From Candidatus Zhuqueibacterota bacterium (GTDB taxonomy: Bacteria > KSB1 > UBA2214), in contig JAKJDB010000097.1 in the NCBI GenBank assembly GCA_022706175.1, positions 1-8,110 of the forward strand: a stretch of 8,110 bases of DNA, given 5' to 3'. Below are positions 1 to 6,729 of this stretch, in pieces. The notes under the pieces are model-generated. The model was not told where the DNA came from, made no database searches, and was given only the letters and a program-made list of their open reading frames with translations. Each line of letters begins with the position of its first letter. Positions within the stretch are counted from its first letter, which is position 1. The translations under genes were made by a program, and so were the position numbers.

Positions 1-1
1 G

Positions 2-535
2 ATCGGATTAATGCGCGGCTACAACGTTGACTTGTACGGTTATATTTTCGGCAATATTCTGGCCGTGAGCCGCTTTGATCTCTATAGCAGTCTGATATTG
101 GGCGTAATGGTCCTTGGCCTGATCGTGCTTTTTTACAAAGAGTTTCTCCTGCTGACCTTTGATCCGGAAATGGCGCGGGTGGTCGGCCTGCCGGTGCGCA
201 CGCTCAATCTGCTGATGCTGACGCTGGTGGCTTTGACCGTCGTGCTCTCCATCAAAAGCGTGGGCGTGGTGCTGGTGTCCGCTTTGATCGTCACACCCGC
301 CGCCTCTGCGTTTTTGCTGACCGATGATTTTAAAAAGATGATGTGGATCTCCGTGGCGATCGGCGTCGGCGGTTCTTGGCTGGGGCTGTTTTTGTCCACC
401 TGGCTGAATGTCGCCTCCGGCGCCGCCATTGTCATGACTGTGACGCTTATTTTCTTTTTATGCTTCCTGTTCTCTCCGCAACGGCGGCGCATGAAGCAAC
501 GGATGTCTCGACTCAAACAGCTTATTAAATCCTAA
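2..535 (+). CDS. Metal ABC transporter permease (ABC-3 family, ZnuB/MntB/TroC type), C-terminal part
   Basis: This is the membrane subunit of a zinc/manganese/iron-type ABC importer in the inner membrane, working with an ATPase and a periplasmic metal-binding protein. The frame is already open at the window edge, so the true start lies to the left; 177 codons are visible of a family that usually has about 260-300. Family traits seen: an Ile/Phe-Gly-Asn-Ile-Leu segment near the left edge, then FDPEMARVVGLPV, then the conserved helix SVGVVLVSALIVTPAASA, then a Gly-rich helix and a final helix beginning VASGAAIVM. At least four hydrophobic helices are visible. The end is a basic cytoplasmic tail (RRRMKQRMSRLKQ) before TAA. 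The metal cannot be decided from the permease alone. The next gene starts 27 nt downstream on the same strand, so the two may be co-transcribed. Family assignment is secure; specificity is unknown. Confidence 0.9.
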   Translation: MGLMRGYNVDLYGYIFGNILAVSRFDLYSSLILGVMVLGLIVLFYKEFLLLTFDPEMARVVGLPVRTLNLLMLTLVALTVVLSIKSVGVVLVSALIVTPAASAFLLTDDFKKMMWISVAIGVGGSWLGLFLSTWLNVASGAAIVMTVTLIFFLCFLFSPQRRRMKQRMSRLKQLIKS

Positions 536-562
536 AATCCTCTAACCAATTGCGAGGAATGC

Positions 563-1171
563 ATGATTAAAGAATTCATCGATATGCCGCGTCTGGAGCG
601 TTGGGTGGGCAAGACGTTCCGCTTTCTATCTCCCAACACCTGGACCACTCTTTCCTTTTTCGTGGTGTTAATCGCTTTCTATGCCGTGGTGATCCATCGT
701 CCGGTGCTGGCCACCGTCCTGTTCACGGTGGGAGCTGTTCTGGATGTCGTGGATGGCAAAGTGGCGCGATTGAATGGGTGTGTTACCAAACTGGGCGCTT
801 TTTGGGATGGCACCATCGACCGGTTTGTGGATATGCTGATGATCTTAAGCCTTTTCTTTTTGGATCTGCCGCAGCCGTTCATCCCCATGGGGATTTTGTT
901 GTTTTTCTTGCTTTTTTTTACCCTGTTGCCGCCCTTCATCGTGGCCTATGCCAATCATCGGGGAGCGGTCCCGGATCCCACTGAAAAAGTGATCTGGCGT
1001 TTCGCCTTTCGTGTTGAATATGTGGTGCTGTTCATCGCCGCTATTCTGCTGGCCAAGCCGTACCCGACGATCAGTTTATATGTGATCTATGCTTCGTTGA
1101 TCCTGATGATCGCTACGGTGATCCAGGCCATCATTCTGGTCTTTATCAAATCGAAAAATTATCCTCAATAA
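563..1171 (+). CDS. CDP-alcohol phosphatidyltransferase family protein
   Basis: A 202-residue integral membrane enzyme of the family that transfers a phosphatidyl or other phospho-alcohol group from a CDP-linked donor to an acceptor alcohol, making phospholipid head groups. The family signature is complete: Asp61-x2-Asp64-Gly65-x2-Ala68-Arg69, then eight residues, Gly78-x3-Asp82-x3-Asp86. These acidic residues bind the divalent metal and the CDP moiety in known members. About six hydrophobic segments are visible (roughly residues 28-43, 48-62, 88-101, 107-129, 152-164, 170-195). Length is normal for the family. The ATG has a GAGG ribosome-binding site at 554-557. The acceptor (glycerol-phosphate, inositol-phosphate, serine or another) cannot be read from the sequence; the C-terminal half has no diagnostic motif I recognise. 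It follows the metal permease by 27 nt and ends on the terminator. Confidence 0.92.
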   Translation: MIKEFIDMPRLERWVGKTFRFLSPNTWTTLSFFVVLIAFYAVVIHRPVLATVLFTVGAVLDVVDGKVARLNGCVTKLGAFWDGTIDRFVDMLMILSLFFLDLPQPFIPMGILLFFLLFFTLLPPFIVAYANHRGAVPDPTEKVIWRFAFRVEYVVLFIAAILLAKPYPTISLYVIYASLILMIATVIQAIILVFIKSKNYPQ

Positions 1172-1204
1172 AAAAAAGCCGGCTGAGAAAGCCGGCTTTT
1201 TTTT
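1171..1204. terminator. Bidirectional rho-independent terminator between convergent genes
   Basis: A perfect GCCGGC stem (1178-1183 with 1191-1196) encloses a 7-nt loop. It is flanked by A7 on the left and T8 on the right, so the A/T tracts extend the stem and give a U-tract on either strand. It abuts the stop codon of the phosphatidyltransferase on the left and the stop codon of the DUF1080 gene on the right, so it should end both transcripts. Confidence 0.92.
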
Positions 1205-2283
1205 CAATTCTTTTTTGCTGTGCTGGCGCTTCCGCTGTGCCGCACGGTCATGCTCTCCACCTGACCGCGGCTGTTCAGAGTAAAGTCGAGCACCACATCG
1301 AGAATGGTTGCGTTGAATCGGGTCTCCGATTCCGGCCGGATCTCGGCTTTTTGTCCTTTATACATGCTGAGATAGAGCCTGTCGCCCTCTCTGATGATCG
1401 TATGCGTGCCGCCGGAGGGGAAGTGGTAGACGCCTGCATAGCGTTCCAGCACCTCCGGCTGCAACTCGATGACTTTATCAGGCGCCAGGGTATACGCATC
1501 ACCGGGTATCTCGCCGTCATCCGCCAATTCACGAATCCAGATGTTGCGATAACGAACCGGATTGCCGTGATCCTGTAATCCGAGGGGCAATTTGTCCGCA
1601 TGAGGGCTATAGCCCGGCCGCGCCATCCACGTCGTGGGGCCGAGCAACTCCACATGATCCTGAACCAGCACCTGGTTGTGAAATACGGTGATGGTGGCTT
1701 TGGCCGCCAGATTGCCGCGATCGTCGAATCGGGGCCGATGGAATACGATGTCGTAGGTCTGCCACTGGCCCGGCGCCAGGGAGGCATTGACCAGAGGGGG
1801 ATATTGGCCATAGATCGCAGCGCACTGGCCGTCGCTGTATGTTTTATTGTTGTACGAGTCCAACACCTGCACTTCATACAGATTCATGAGGAAAACGCCG
1901 CTGTTGCCGCGTCCCTGTCCTTCGCCCTCCACTTTGGCAGGAGTGGCGAATTCCACGTGCAGCTGACAGCTGCCGAATTTTTCTTTGCTGTAAATGAAAC
2001 CGCTTCCTTTGACGCATTCCATATAGCCGTCGCGGACAATCCATTTGCTGGGTTGCCCTTTTTCATCAACCCATTGTGACAAGTCTTTGCCGTCGAACAG
2101 CACCAGAGCGTCCGAGGGCGCTTTGCCCGGACGGTCCGGCGTGCTGGGGAACGCCGGGATGACCGTCGGGCGTTCCGGCCTTCGAGTGTCATGATTTTTC
2201 CATTTGCCGGGAATTTGCGCCATAGCCTGGAAGGCCATGGAGAGCATGACCCCGCTCATGGCTAAGAACAGCAGATTGCGCAT
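1204..2283 (-). CDS. Secreted DUF1080 (3-keto-disaccharide hydrolase-like) protein with C-terminal DUF3471-like domain
   Basis: A 359-residue exported protein. A Sec signal peptide (residues 1-22, Met-Arg-Asn start, hydrophobic core, Ala-Met-Ala before Gln23) is followed by a Pro/Arg-rich linker. The DUF1080 concanavalin-like domain spans roughly residues 58-253. Its hallmarks are LFDGKDLSQW (62-71), GNSGVFL (126-132), YEVQVLDS (136-143), IYGQYPP (157-163) and LQDHGNPVRYRNIWIREL (236-253). Members of this family include 3-keto-glycoside hydrolases, and it is abundant in FCB and planctomycete glycan degraders. A second module (about 270-347) has the Tyr-Ala-Gly-Val-Tyr, Gly-Asp-Arg-Leu-Tyr and Arg-Phe-Asn spacing of DUF3471-like domains often found after beta-lactamase-type enzymes; that call is tentative. 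I chose the ATG at 2283 because the signal peptide begins there and a GGAAAGGA ribosome-binding site precedes it by 8 nt; an upstream TTG at 2301 would sit in front of that site. The U32 gene ends 18 nt upstream, so the two are probably co-transcribed. Confidence 0.88.
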   Translation of the reverse strand: MRNLLFLAMSGVMLSMAFQAMAQIPGKWKNHDTRRPERPTVIPAFPSTPDRPGKAPSDALVLFDGKDLSQWVDEKGQPSKWIVRDGYMECVKGSGFIYSKEKFGSCQLHVEFATPAKVEGEGQGRGNSGVFLMNLYEVQVLDSYNNKTYSDGQCAAIYGQYPPLVNASLAPGQWQTYDIVFHRPRFDDRGNLAAKATITVFHNQVLVQDHVELLGPTTWMARPGYSPHADKLPLGLQDHGNPVRYRNIWIRELADDGEIPGDAYTLAPDKVIELQPEVLERYAGVYHFPSGGTHTIIREGDRLYLSMYKGQKAEIRPESETRFNATILDVVLDFTLNSRGQVESMTVRHSGSASTAKKN

Positions 2284-2291
2284 GGCAGTGA

Positions 2292-2299
2292 TCCTTTCC
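2292..2299 (-). promoter_or_regulatory. Ribosome-binding site that fixes the DUF1080 start
   Basis: On the minus strand GGAAAGGA lies 8 nt before the ATG at 2283, inside the 18-nt gap after the U32 stop codon. It lies downstream of the alternative in-frame TTG at 2301, which therefore cannot use it. This supports the shorter protein with its signal peptide at the very N-terminus. Confidence 0.75.
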
Positions 2300-2301
2300 A
2301 A

Positions 2302-4158
2302 TTAAGTGGCAGGTCGAAGGGTTTGGGATTTAGTTTCCAGTTGAACATGCATGTGACAGTCGCGGCAATCAAAGCTCAGCTGAAATCGGTTGCCCTGTTC
2401 ATCTTGGAGAAACAGCGGTTCCTTGAACCGGCGTTGGGCCAGCCGAGTTCCACAGAGGTCCAGTTCGTAACGGATACAATACCGGGCGGTCATGACGATT
2501 GCACCGGTCAGATCCCCTCCGGCCTCCGCTCCCGGGACCAGGTGAGTGATGCCGTGACGGCGGTAAAATTCGGCAGCCTTGCGGTTGAGAACATTGGCGC
2601 GAAAATCGGTTAACGGTTCAGGATATGGGGTGTCGTCGCTCTTCCGTGTGACGGTTCGGCGTATGTAGCGACGCCGCCGCTCCTGGATCAGGGCTTCCAC
2701 CATACGGCGGCGGACGCTGTTCAAGCCGGAGGCCGGGAGAAAAAAACAAGGGTCTGTCTCGATCGTCAGCGTCTCACAGGTAAAAAAGGTATCGCCCAAT
2801 CTGCTCAGATTTTCATGGATCTGTTTTTTCGCCATCTCTTGATCGCGCGCGATCTGTTTTTCCGTCTGCCATTCGGTGGAGACGAAAATACCGTCTTCAT
2901 CCGTTGCCTGCAGACTGAATCCTGTGGGGATTTCGCGCCAGTTCATCCGCAGACGGATGGTGCGAGAAACGCGGCTTTTTTGCAGACTGCGAAGGAACCT
3001 GTGATCATGACTGCGGAAAAGCTCCAGGCCGGCGGTCAAACCTTTCATTTTCTCCGGATAGATGCGGCCGTCCTGCACCCGGTTGACATAGGTGCCCTGC
3101 CAGAGGCGCTGGGCATCGCGGAAACAGAGGCCGTCGCCGGCTGATAGTGTGTGCGCTCCTTTTATGATAAAGTGATCGGCGCCGAGGCGGGAAATTTTCC
3201 CCAGCGGCTCACCGATGGATCCTGCCGCTTCCAGGGCCGCCATCTTTTTACGGCCGGTAAGAAAATAATCGGTATAGCCCCGGTTAAACGTTTTGCTGAG
3301 ATCAGACTGAAAATCGGTAATCGAGACGCCGGAGGAAGCCCGGCGTAGTTTTTTTCGCTGTATCAACTCGTCCAGCAAACGGCGGTAGTGGCTTACCACG
3401 TTGGTCACATAGGCTGTGTCTTTGAGCCGGCCTTCGATTTTAAAGCTGGTGATGCCGGCCTCCACCAGGGCGTCCAGATGCTCTGTGGCATTGAGATCTT
3501 TTAACGACAAAAGATGCTTGCCGATTGCGATCACTTGGCCGTCGGCATCCTCCAGCGTATAAGACTTGCGGCAGGGTTGGGCGCACTCGCCGCGATTGCC
3601 GGACCTGCCGCCGATGCTGTAGCTGAGATAACATTGGCCGCTGTAGCCCACGCACAAAGCGCCGTGAACAAAACATTCCAACTCCACTCGAGTGCGGCGA
3701 CGGATCTCTCTGATCTGTTCCAAGCTCAATTCGCGGCTGAGAATAACGCGGGAGAGGCCGACCTGTTCTAAAAACCGGACCCTTTCCACCGTATGGTTGT
3801 GCATCTGGGTGCTGGCGATCAACGGAATGGGAGGGAGCTCGCATTGCAGCAATCCCACATCCTGAATGATCAATGCATCCGCGCCGGCCTGGTACACCTG
3901 GTGGATCAGGGCGATAGCCGGATCGATTTCCGCGTCGAACAACAGAGTGTTCAAAGTTACATAAACGCGCGCCCAGTAGCGGTGCGCATATTCGCACAGA
4001 CGCTGTATATCCTCCACGGAATTTCCAGCCTGGGCGCGCGCGCCGAATCGTTCCGGACCGATATAGACCGCATCGGCGCCGCAATCGATGGCGCGTTGAC
4101 CGCTCACGACATCGCGTGCCGGCGCCAGCAGCTCTATGGGGTGCTCAGGCGGAATCAT
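2302..4158 (-). CDS. U32 family protein, RlhA/YdcP type (probable 23S rRNA cytidine hydroxylation protein; formerly 'collagenase-like protease')
   Basis: A 618-residue cytoplasmic protein, close to the roughly 650 residues of E. coli RlhA (YdcP). The N-terminal barrel starts with IELLAPARD and GADAVYIG. The U32 signature is complete at residues 161-179 (Glu-x-Phe, then Cys169 and Cys176, ending Leu-Ser), followed by Cys192 and Cys196. These four cysteines fit the iron-sulfur site described for U32 RNA-hydroxylation enzymes. The middle part (about 385-500) fits the domain that accompanies U32 in RlhA-like proteins. The C-terminus carries Cys561 and Cys569 and an FDCRDCHMHV segment (Cys598, Cys601), which closely resembles the RlhA C-terminus as I recall it. 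By homology it would take part in prephenate-dependent hydroxylation of a 23S rRNA cytidine; protease activity is doubtful. An in-frame TAA directly before the ATG fixes the upstream limit. No good ribosome-binding site is visible. It lies between two secreted glycan proteins, which is unusual for this function. Confidence 0.9.
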   Translation of the reverse strand: MIPPEHPIELLAPARDVVSGQRAIDCGADAVYIGPERFGARAQAGNSVEDIQRLCEYAHRYWARVYVTLNTLLFDAEIDPAIALIHQVYQAGADALIIQDVGLLQCELPPIPLIASTQMHNHTVERVRFLEQVGLSRVILSRELSLEQIREIRRRTRVELECFVHGALCVGYSGQCYLSYSIGGRSGNRGECAQPCRKSYTLEDADGQVIAIGKHLLSLKDLNATEHLDALVEAGITSFKIEGRLKDTAYVTNVVSHYRRLLDELIQRKKLRRASSGVSITDFQSDLSKTFNRGYTDYFLTGRKKMAALEAAGSIGEPLGKISRLGADHFIIKGAHTLSAGDGLCFRDAQRLWQGTYVNRVQDGRIYPEKMKGLTAGLELFRSHDHRFLRSLQKSRVSRTIRLRMNWREIPTGFSLQATDEDGIFVSTEWQTEKQIARDQEMAKKQIHENLSRLGDTFFTCETLTIETDPCFFLPASGLNSVRRRMVEALIQERRRRYIRRTVTRKSDDTPYPEPLTDFRANVLNRKAAEFYRRHGITHLVPGAEAGGDLTGAIVMTARYCIRYELDLCGTRLAQRRFKEPLFLQDEQGNRFQLSFDCRDCHMHVQLETKSQTLRPAT

Positions 4159-4186
4159 TTAGGTTTCGTTCTCAAAATATCCAATC

Positions 4187-4225
4187 ATGCCGCGATTGAA
4201 CGAACAGGGCAGACGGGCGCGGCAT
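4187..4225. repeat. Inverted repeat in the gap between the lyase and U32 genes
   Basis: Two perfect 8-nt arms (4187-4194 and 4218-4225, ATGCCGCG and its complement) enclose a 23-nt loop, inside the 108-nt gap upstream of the U32 gene. No T-tract follows on the minus strand, so it is not an intrinsic terminator. It could be an RNA hairpin affecting translation or mRNA processing between the two genes, or chance. The repeat is directly visible; any function is inference. Confidence 0.35.
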
Positions 4226-4266
4226 CCACCTCCTTCGCCTTGGGAATGGGCTGAATGATCATTTTT

Positions 4267-6564
4267 CTATTCGGCCGTCTTGCCCTGCCAATAGCGGACC
4301 TTGGTCACGCCTGGTCCATCGGAGGAGCCGTCGAACGCCAGAAAAGCGTTGGTCGGTTCTCCTTCAAAGAGCACTTTATCTTTATAGATAAATTTGGTCA
4401 GATTCACCGCCGTGTAGGTCAGCTCCTTTTTTGTTTTGATCGTCACCAGCAGATCCGCATTACTCTCCACGTCGAGGAAGCGCAGGCGTCCGGATTCATA
4501 GGTGTACTTGGGCCGGCGATAATCCCGGATGACATCCATGCGCAGGTCGCGTTTGGCGCCTATCATAATTTCACGATCCTCCAGCTGGATCTGCAGGGCT
4601 ACGCTCTTTTCATCCGGTTCCCCCTGGATCATTTTGATTCTTTTTGTCCAAGGCAGCGCTGATTCGCCGGCTGCGTGCGGGATCAGCACGGTGGTAAAGA
4701 CAATGGTCTGTCCCAATTCAAAATGCTGGCCCGTGGTCTGATGAATGAGCCATTCATTCTGATAATAGCGTTTCTCCGGCTCTACGCCTTCCATCCGGTA
4801 ATGGGTCTGCGGAAAATAAATCAACAGGTGTTTGTTTTGCGGAAAGGTCAGCGTGCCAAGAGAGTCGTACACCGTGTCGTACCAGTGTTCGCCTTGATCG
4901 ACGATTTTACGGGTGTGCCACATGTTGGATGCGGTGAAAAAGGATTCTGTACGTGACTTGAAAACATCGAAAATCACGAACAACTCCGGGTCCTTTAGAT
5001 AGGTGATAATGCGGTCGGTTTCGTATCCAGCCAGGTCGTCGATCAGGCGTGTGCGCGAGTAATCAAAATCGGCAAAGCTGAGAAAGTCGATTTTCTGTGT
5101 GCGCACCCTGCGATAGGAGCCGGCGTTGTGAAAAAAGTCCAGAACCGATTGCCCCGGGACCGCGCCGACACGATACATGGCATACCGGCTTTCGCCTTCT
5201 TTTTGCCCCCAAAAGATCTTTTCCTGGCGCACACAGAGCCGATTGTGAAAATAATCCTGTCGATAGGCGCCAAAGGGTCCGCTGGGCATAAAGTCCCGAT
5301 AGCCGCCGTCGTGCAACAGCAACGATCCGCCGGACATCAGCAGGCTCAGGCTGTTTTCATCCGCATGGCCATGGGTCATCTTTTCTTCTTCCACCGGAAT
5401 GCTGTCGCGCAGATAGTCGCGGTATAGCAGGCCGCCGTCGCCCTCATCCCGATAGTTCAGCAGCAGATAGGTCGAGGCGTTCTCCCAGCCGTTGCGAAAG
5501 ACGATCTTTTTCCCCTGCACGTCATCCATGACCTCTGCGCTCATTAGCGAGGGTTTGGTCGATTTTATTCGGTCATCCGCCCAATGATAGCAGTCCATGA
5601 ACGTGTATCCCAGGCTCACGGATTTCGGGCCTTGCCATTTGACCGTGCTCTTGATAATCTGATTCGCCGCCCACTTGAACTCGGGATTGGCATGCACCTT
5701 TGCGCAGGCTTCGAAAAAAGCGATGAAACGGTGCCAGCTGGTGCGCCAGTCGGCGTCGCCAAAGTCCGGAACGGTTCCGTCCGGGGACATCAAGTGTAAA
5801 AAATAATGGGCGTAATAGTACATCTCCGGCGTTTTCAGCAGCTCGGCCACTTTGCCCATGGCCTCCGCTGTGCCCAGCAGTGAGTACAGCCAGACGCCGT
5901 GATAGCCGGTGGCGTCCTCGATCTCCCAGGTGCCCCAGTTATCCGACACCAGGGCGTCCATGTTCATGCGCCACATCGCGCTGCTGGGATGATCCGGGGC
6001 TGCGCGCAAAGCCCAGGCCAGGCATTCACCGCGCAGAATGGCGCGATTCATGGCGCCCCATTCCTGGCTGGAGATGACGAAATCAGTGCTCTCGCCGATC
6101 AGGTTTTCGGCCAGGTCTCGTTCCGTGCGGCTGAATAGGTTTTTACGCCGTAGAATTTCATAGGCCCGTGTGTAGCGCATGGCGGTAAAAAAATTGGGTA
6201 GTGCGGGTAAAATTCTGTTGTATTCGGGTCTCTTTTGTCGCGCGGCCGCCGGGTACTGGGATCGGTAATCACCGTAGGTCAGCAGCACTTTTTTCGCCCG
6301 CTCGCCATATTCGCGCCGTCCCTCCAATTCGTAGAGTTGTGCGTAGATGGCGGCCATGTCGAGCAGATGTGGCGGGGCGTTATAGCCAAACACATAATCC
6401 GGATCAAACTGCTTTTTCCAATCAGCCACCAGGCTGTCGTAATGCTGCCAGGTCCAGTCCGCGCTGGATCGGGCGTACTCTAGATACTGCTTGCGGGTCA
6501 CGGTTTGGGCGTGGCTGGAAACGATTAAGAGGAGAAGCCAAAGGACGATAAACGTTTTCTTCAT
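4267..6564 (-). CDS. Secreted heparinase II/III-family polysaccharide lyase-like protein
   Basis: A 765-residue exported protein predicted to cleave uronic-acid-containing polysaccharide by beta-elimination. A Sec signal peptide covers residues 1-19 (Lys-Lys, long Leu/Ile core, Ser-His-Ala before Gln20). Residues about 25-340 are helix-rich and fit the alpha/alpha toroid of the family. Residues about 350-760 are strand-rich and fit the C-terminal beta-sandwich, including the family hallmark THGHADENSLSLLMSGG followed by LLLHDGGYRD (397-424). Candidate catalytic residues by analogy with heparinase II and PL17 alginate lyase are Asn173 (in EWGAMNRA), Tyr221 (in ATGYHGVW) and His398 or His400. 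The residue after Asn173 is Arg, where characterised relatives have His. Length is normal. The ATG has a GGAG site about 10 nt upstream. It is the first gene of the minus-strand cluster and is divergent from the symporter. The exact PL family and substrate cannot be read from the sequence. Confidence 0.85.
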   Translation of the reverse strand: MKKTFIVLWLLLLIVSSHAQTVTRKQYLEYARSSADWTWQHYDSLVADWKKQFDPDYVFGYNAPPHLLDMAAIYAQLYELEGRREYGERAKKVLLTYGDYRSQYPAAARQKRPEYNRILPALPNFFTAMRYTRAYEILRRKNLFSRTERDLAENLIGESTDFVISSQEWGAMNRAILRGECLAWALRAAPDHPSSAMWRMNMDALVSDNWGTWEIEDATGYHGVWLYSLLGTAEAMGKVAELLKTPEMYYYAHYFLHLMSPDGTVPDFGDADWRTSWHRFIAFFEACAKVHANPEFKWAANQIIKSTVKWQGPKSVSLGYTFMDCYHWADDRIKSTKPSLMSAEVMDDVQGKKIVFRNGWENASTYLLLNYRDEGDGGLLYRDYLRDSIPVEEEKMTHGHADENSLSLLMSGGSLLLHDGGYRDFMPSGPFGAYRQDYFHNRLCVRQEKIFWGQKEGESRYAMYRVGAVPGQSVLDFFHNAGSYRRVRTQKIDFLSFADFDYSRTRLIDDLAGYETDRIITYLKDPELFVIFDVFKSRTESFFTASNMWHTRKIVDQGEHWYDTVYDSLGTLTFPQNKHLLIYFPQTHYRMEGVEPEKRYYQNEWLIHQTTGQHFELGQTIVFTTVLIPHAAGESALPWTKRIKMIQGEPDEKSVALQIQLEDREIMIGAKRDLRMDVIRDYRRPKYTYESGRLRFLDVESNADLLVTIKTKKELTYTAVNLTKFIYKDKVLFEGEPTNAFLAFDGSSDGPGVTKVRYWQGKTAE

Positions 6565-6729
6565 GCGGGATTCGCTCCATTTTCATGTTGTATTTAAGGA
6601 ATAAAATCGAAATATTACAGGGCTTGCGGGCCTTGAACCGGTCTGCAAAGATACTAGATTCTCTTCGGATTGGCAAGAAAAAAATGGTTCCACCGGGGGT
6701 CTCACGGTTGCTCAACGACAGGAACGGGA
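6565..6729. other. Divergent intergenic region between lyase and symporter
   Basis: This 165-nt gap separates two divergent genes and must hold the control signals for both. Besides the candidate minus-strand promoter, it has an AT-rich part near 6590-6615 and an A-tract at 6678-6684. I could not find a convincing promoter for the symporter or a clear operator palindrome. No regulator gene is in the window, so the controlling factor is unknown. Confidence 0.6.
6646..6677 (-). promoter_or_regulatory. Candidate Bacteroidota-type promoter for the lyase operon
   Basis: On the minus strand, TATCTTTG (6646-6653) matches exactly the TAnnTTTG minus-7 element known from Bacteroidota. CTTG (6674-6677), one base from the TTTG minus-33 element, lies 20 nt upstream, which is within the usual spacing. 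Transcription would start near 6639, giving a leader of about 75 nt before the lyase ATG. The match is visible; activity depends on the host having that type of sigma factor. Confidence 0.45.

Noticed and set aside
2284..2301. An upstream TTG start for the DUF1080 gene
   Set aside because: It would add six residues before the signal peptide and place the GGAAAGGA ribosome-binding site inside the coding region; the ATG at 2283 fits better.
3440..4084. Long alternative frame inside the U32 gene
   Set aside because: Arg/Gly/Pro-rich product with no family features, fully inside a gene with a complete U32 signature.
6623..6650. A possible operator palindrome around TTGC...GCAA in the divergent region
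   Set aside because: Only four outer bases pair cleanly and the inner ACCGGT palindrome has a different centre, so symmetry is poor.
6634..6662. A sigma-70-like promoter for the symporter (TTGAAC with GATTCT or TAGATT)
   Set aside because: The minus-10 candidates match the consensus at only three or four of six positions, or have 15-nt spacing; too weak to list.
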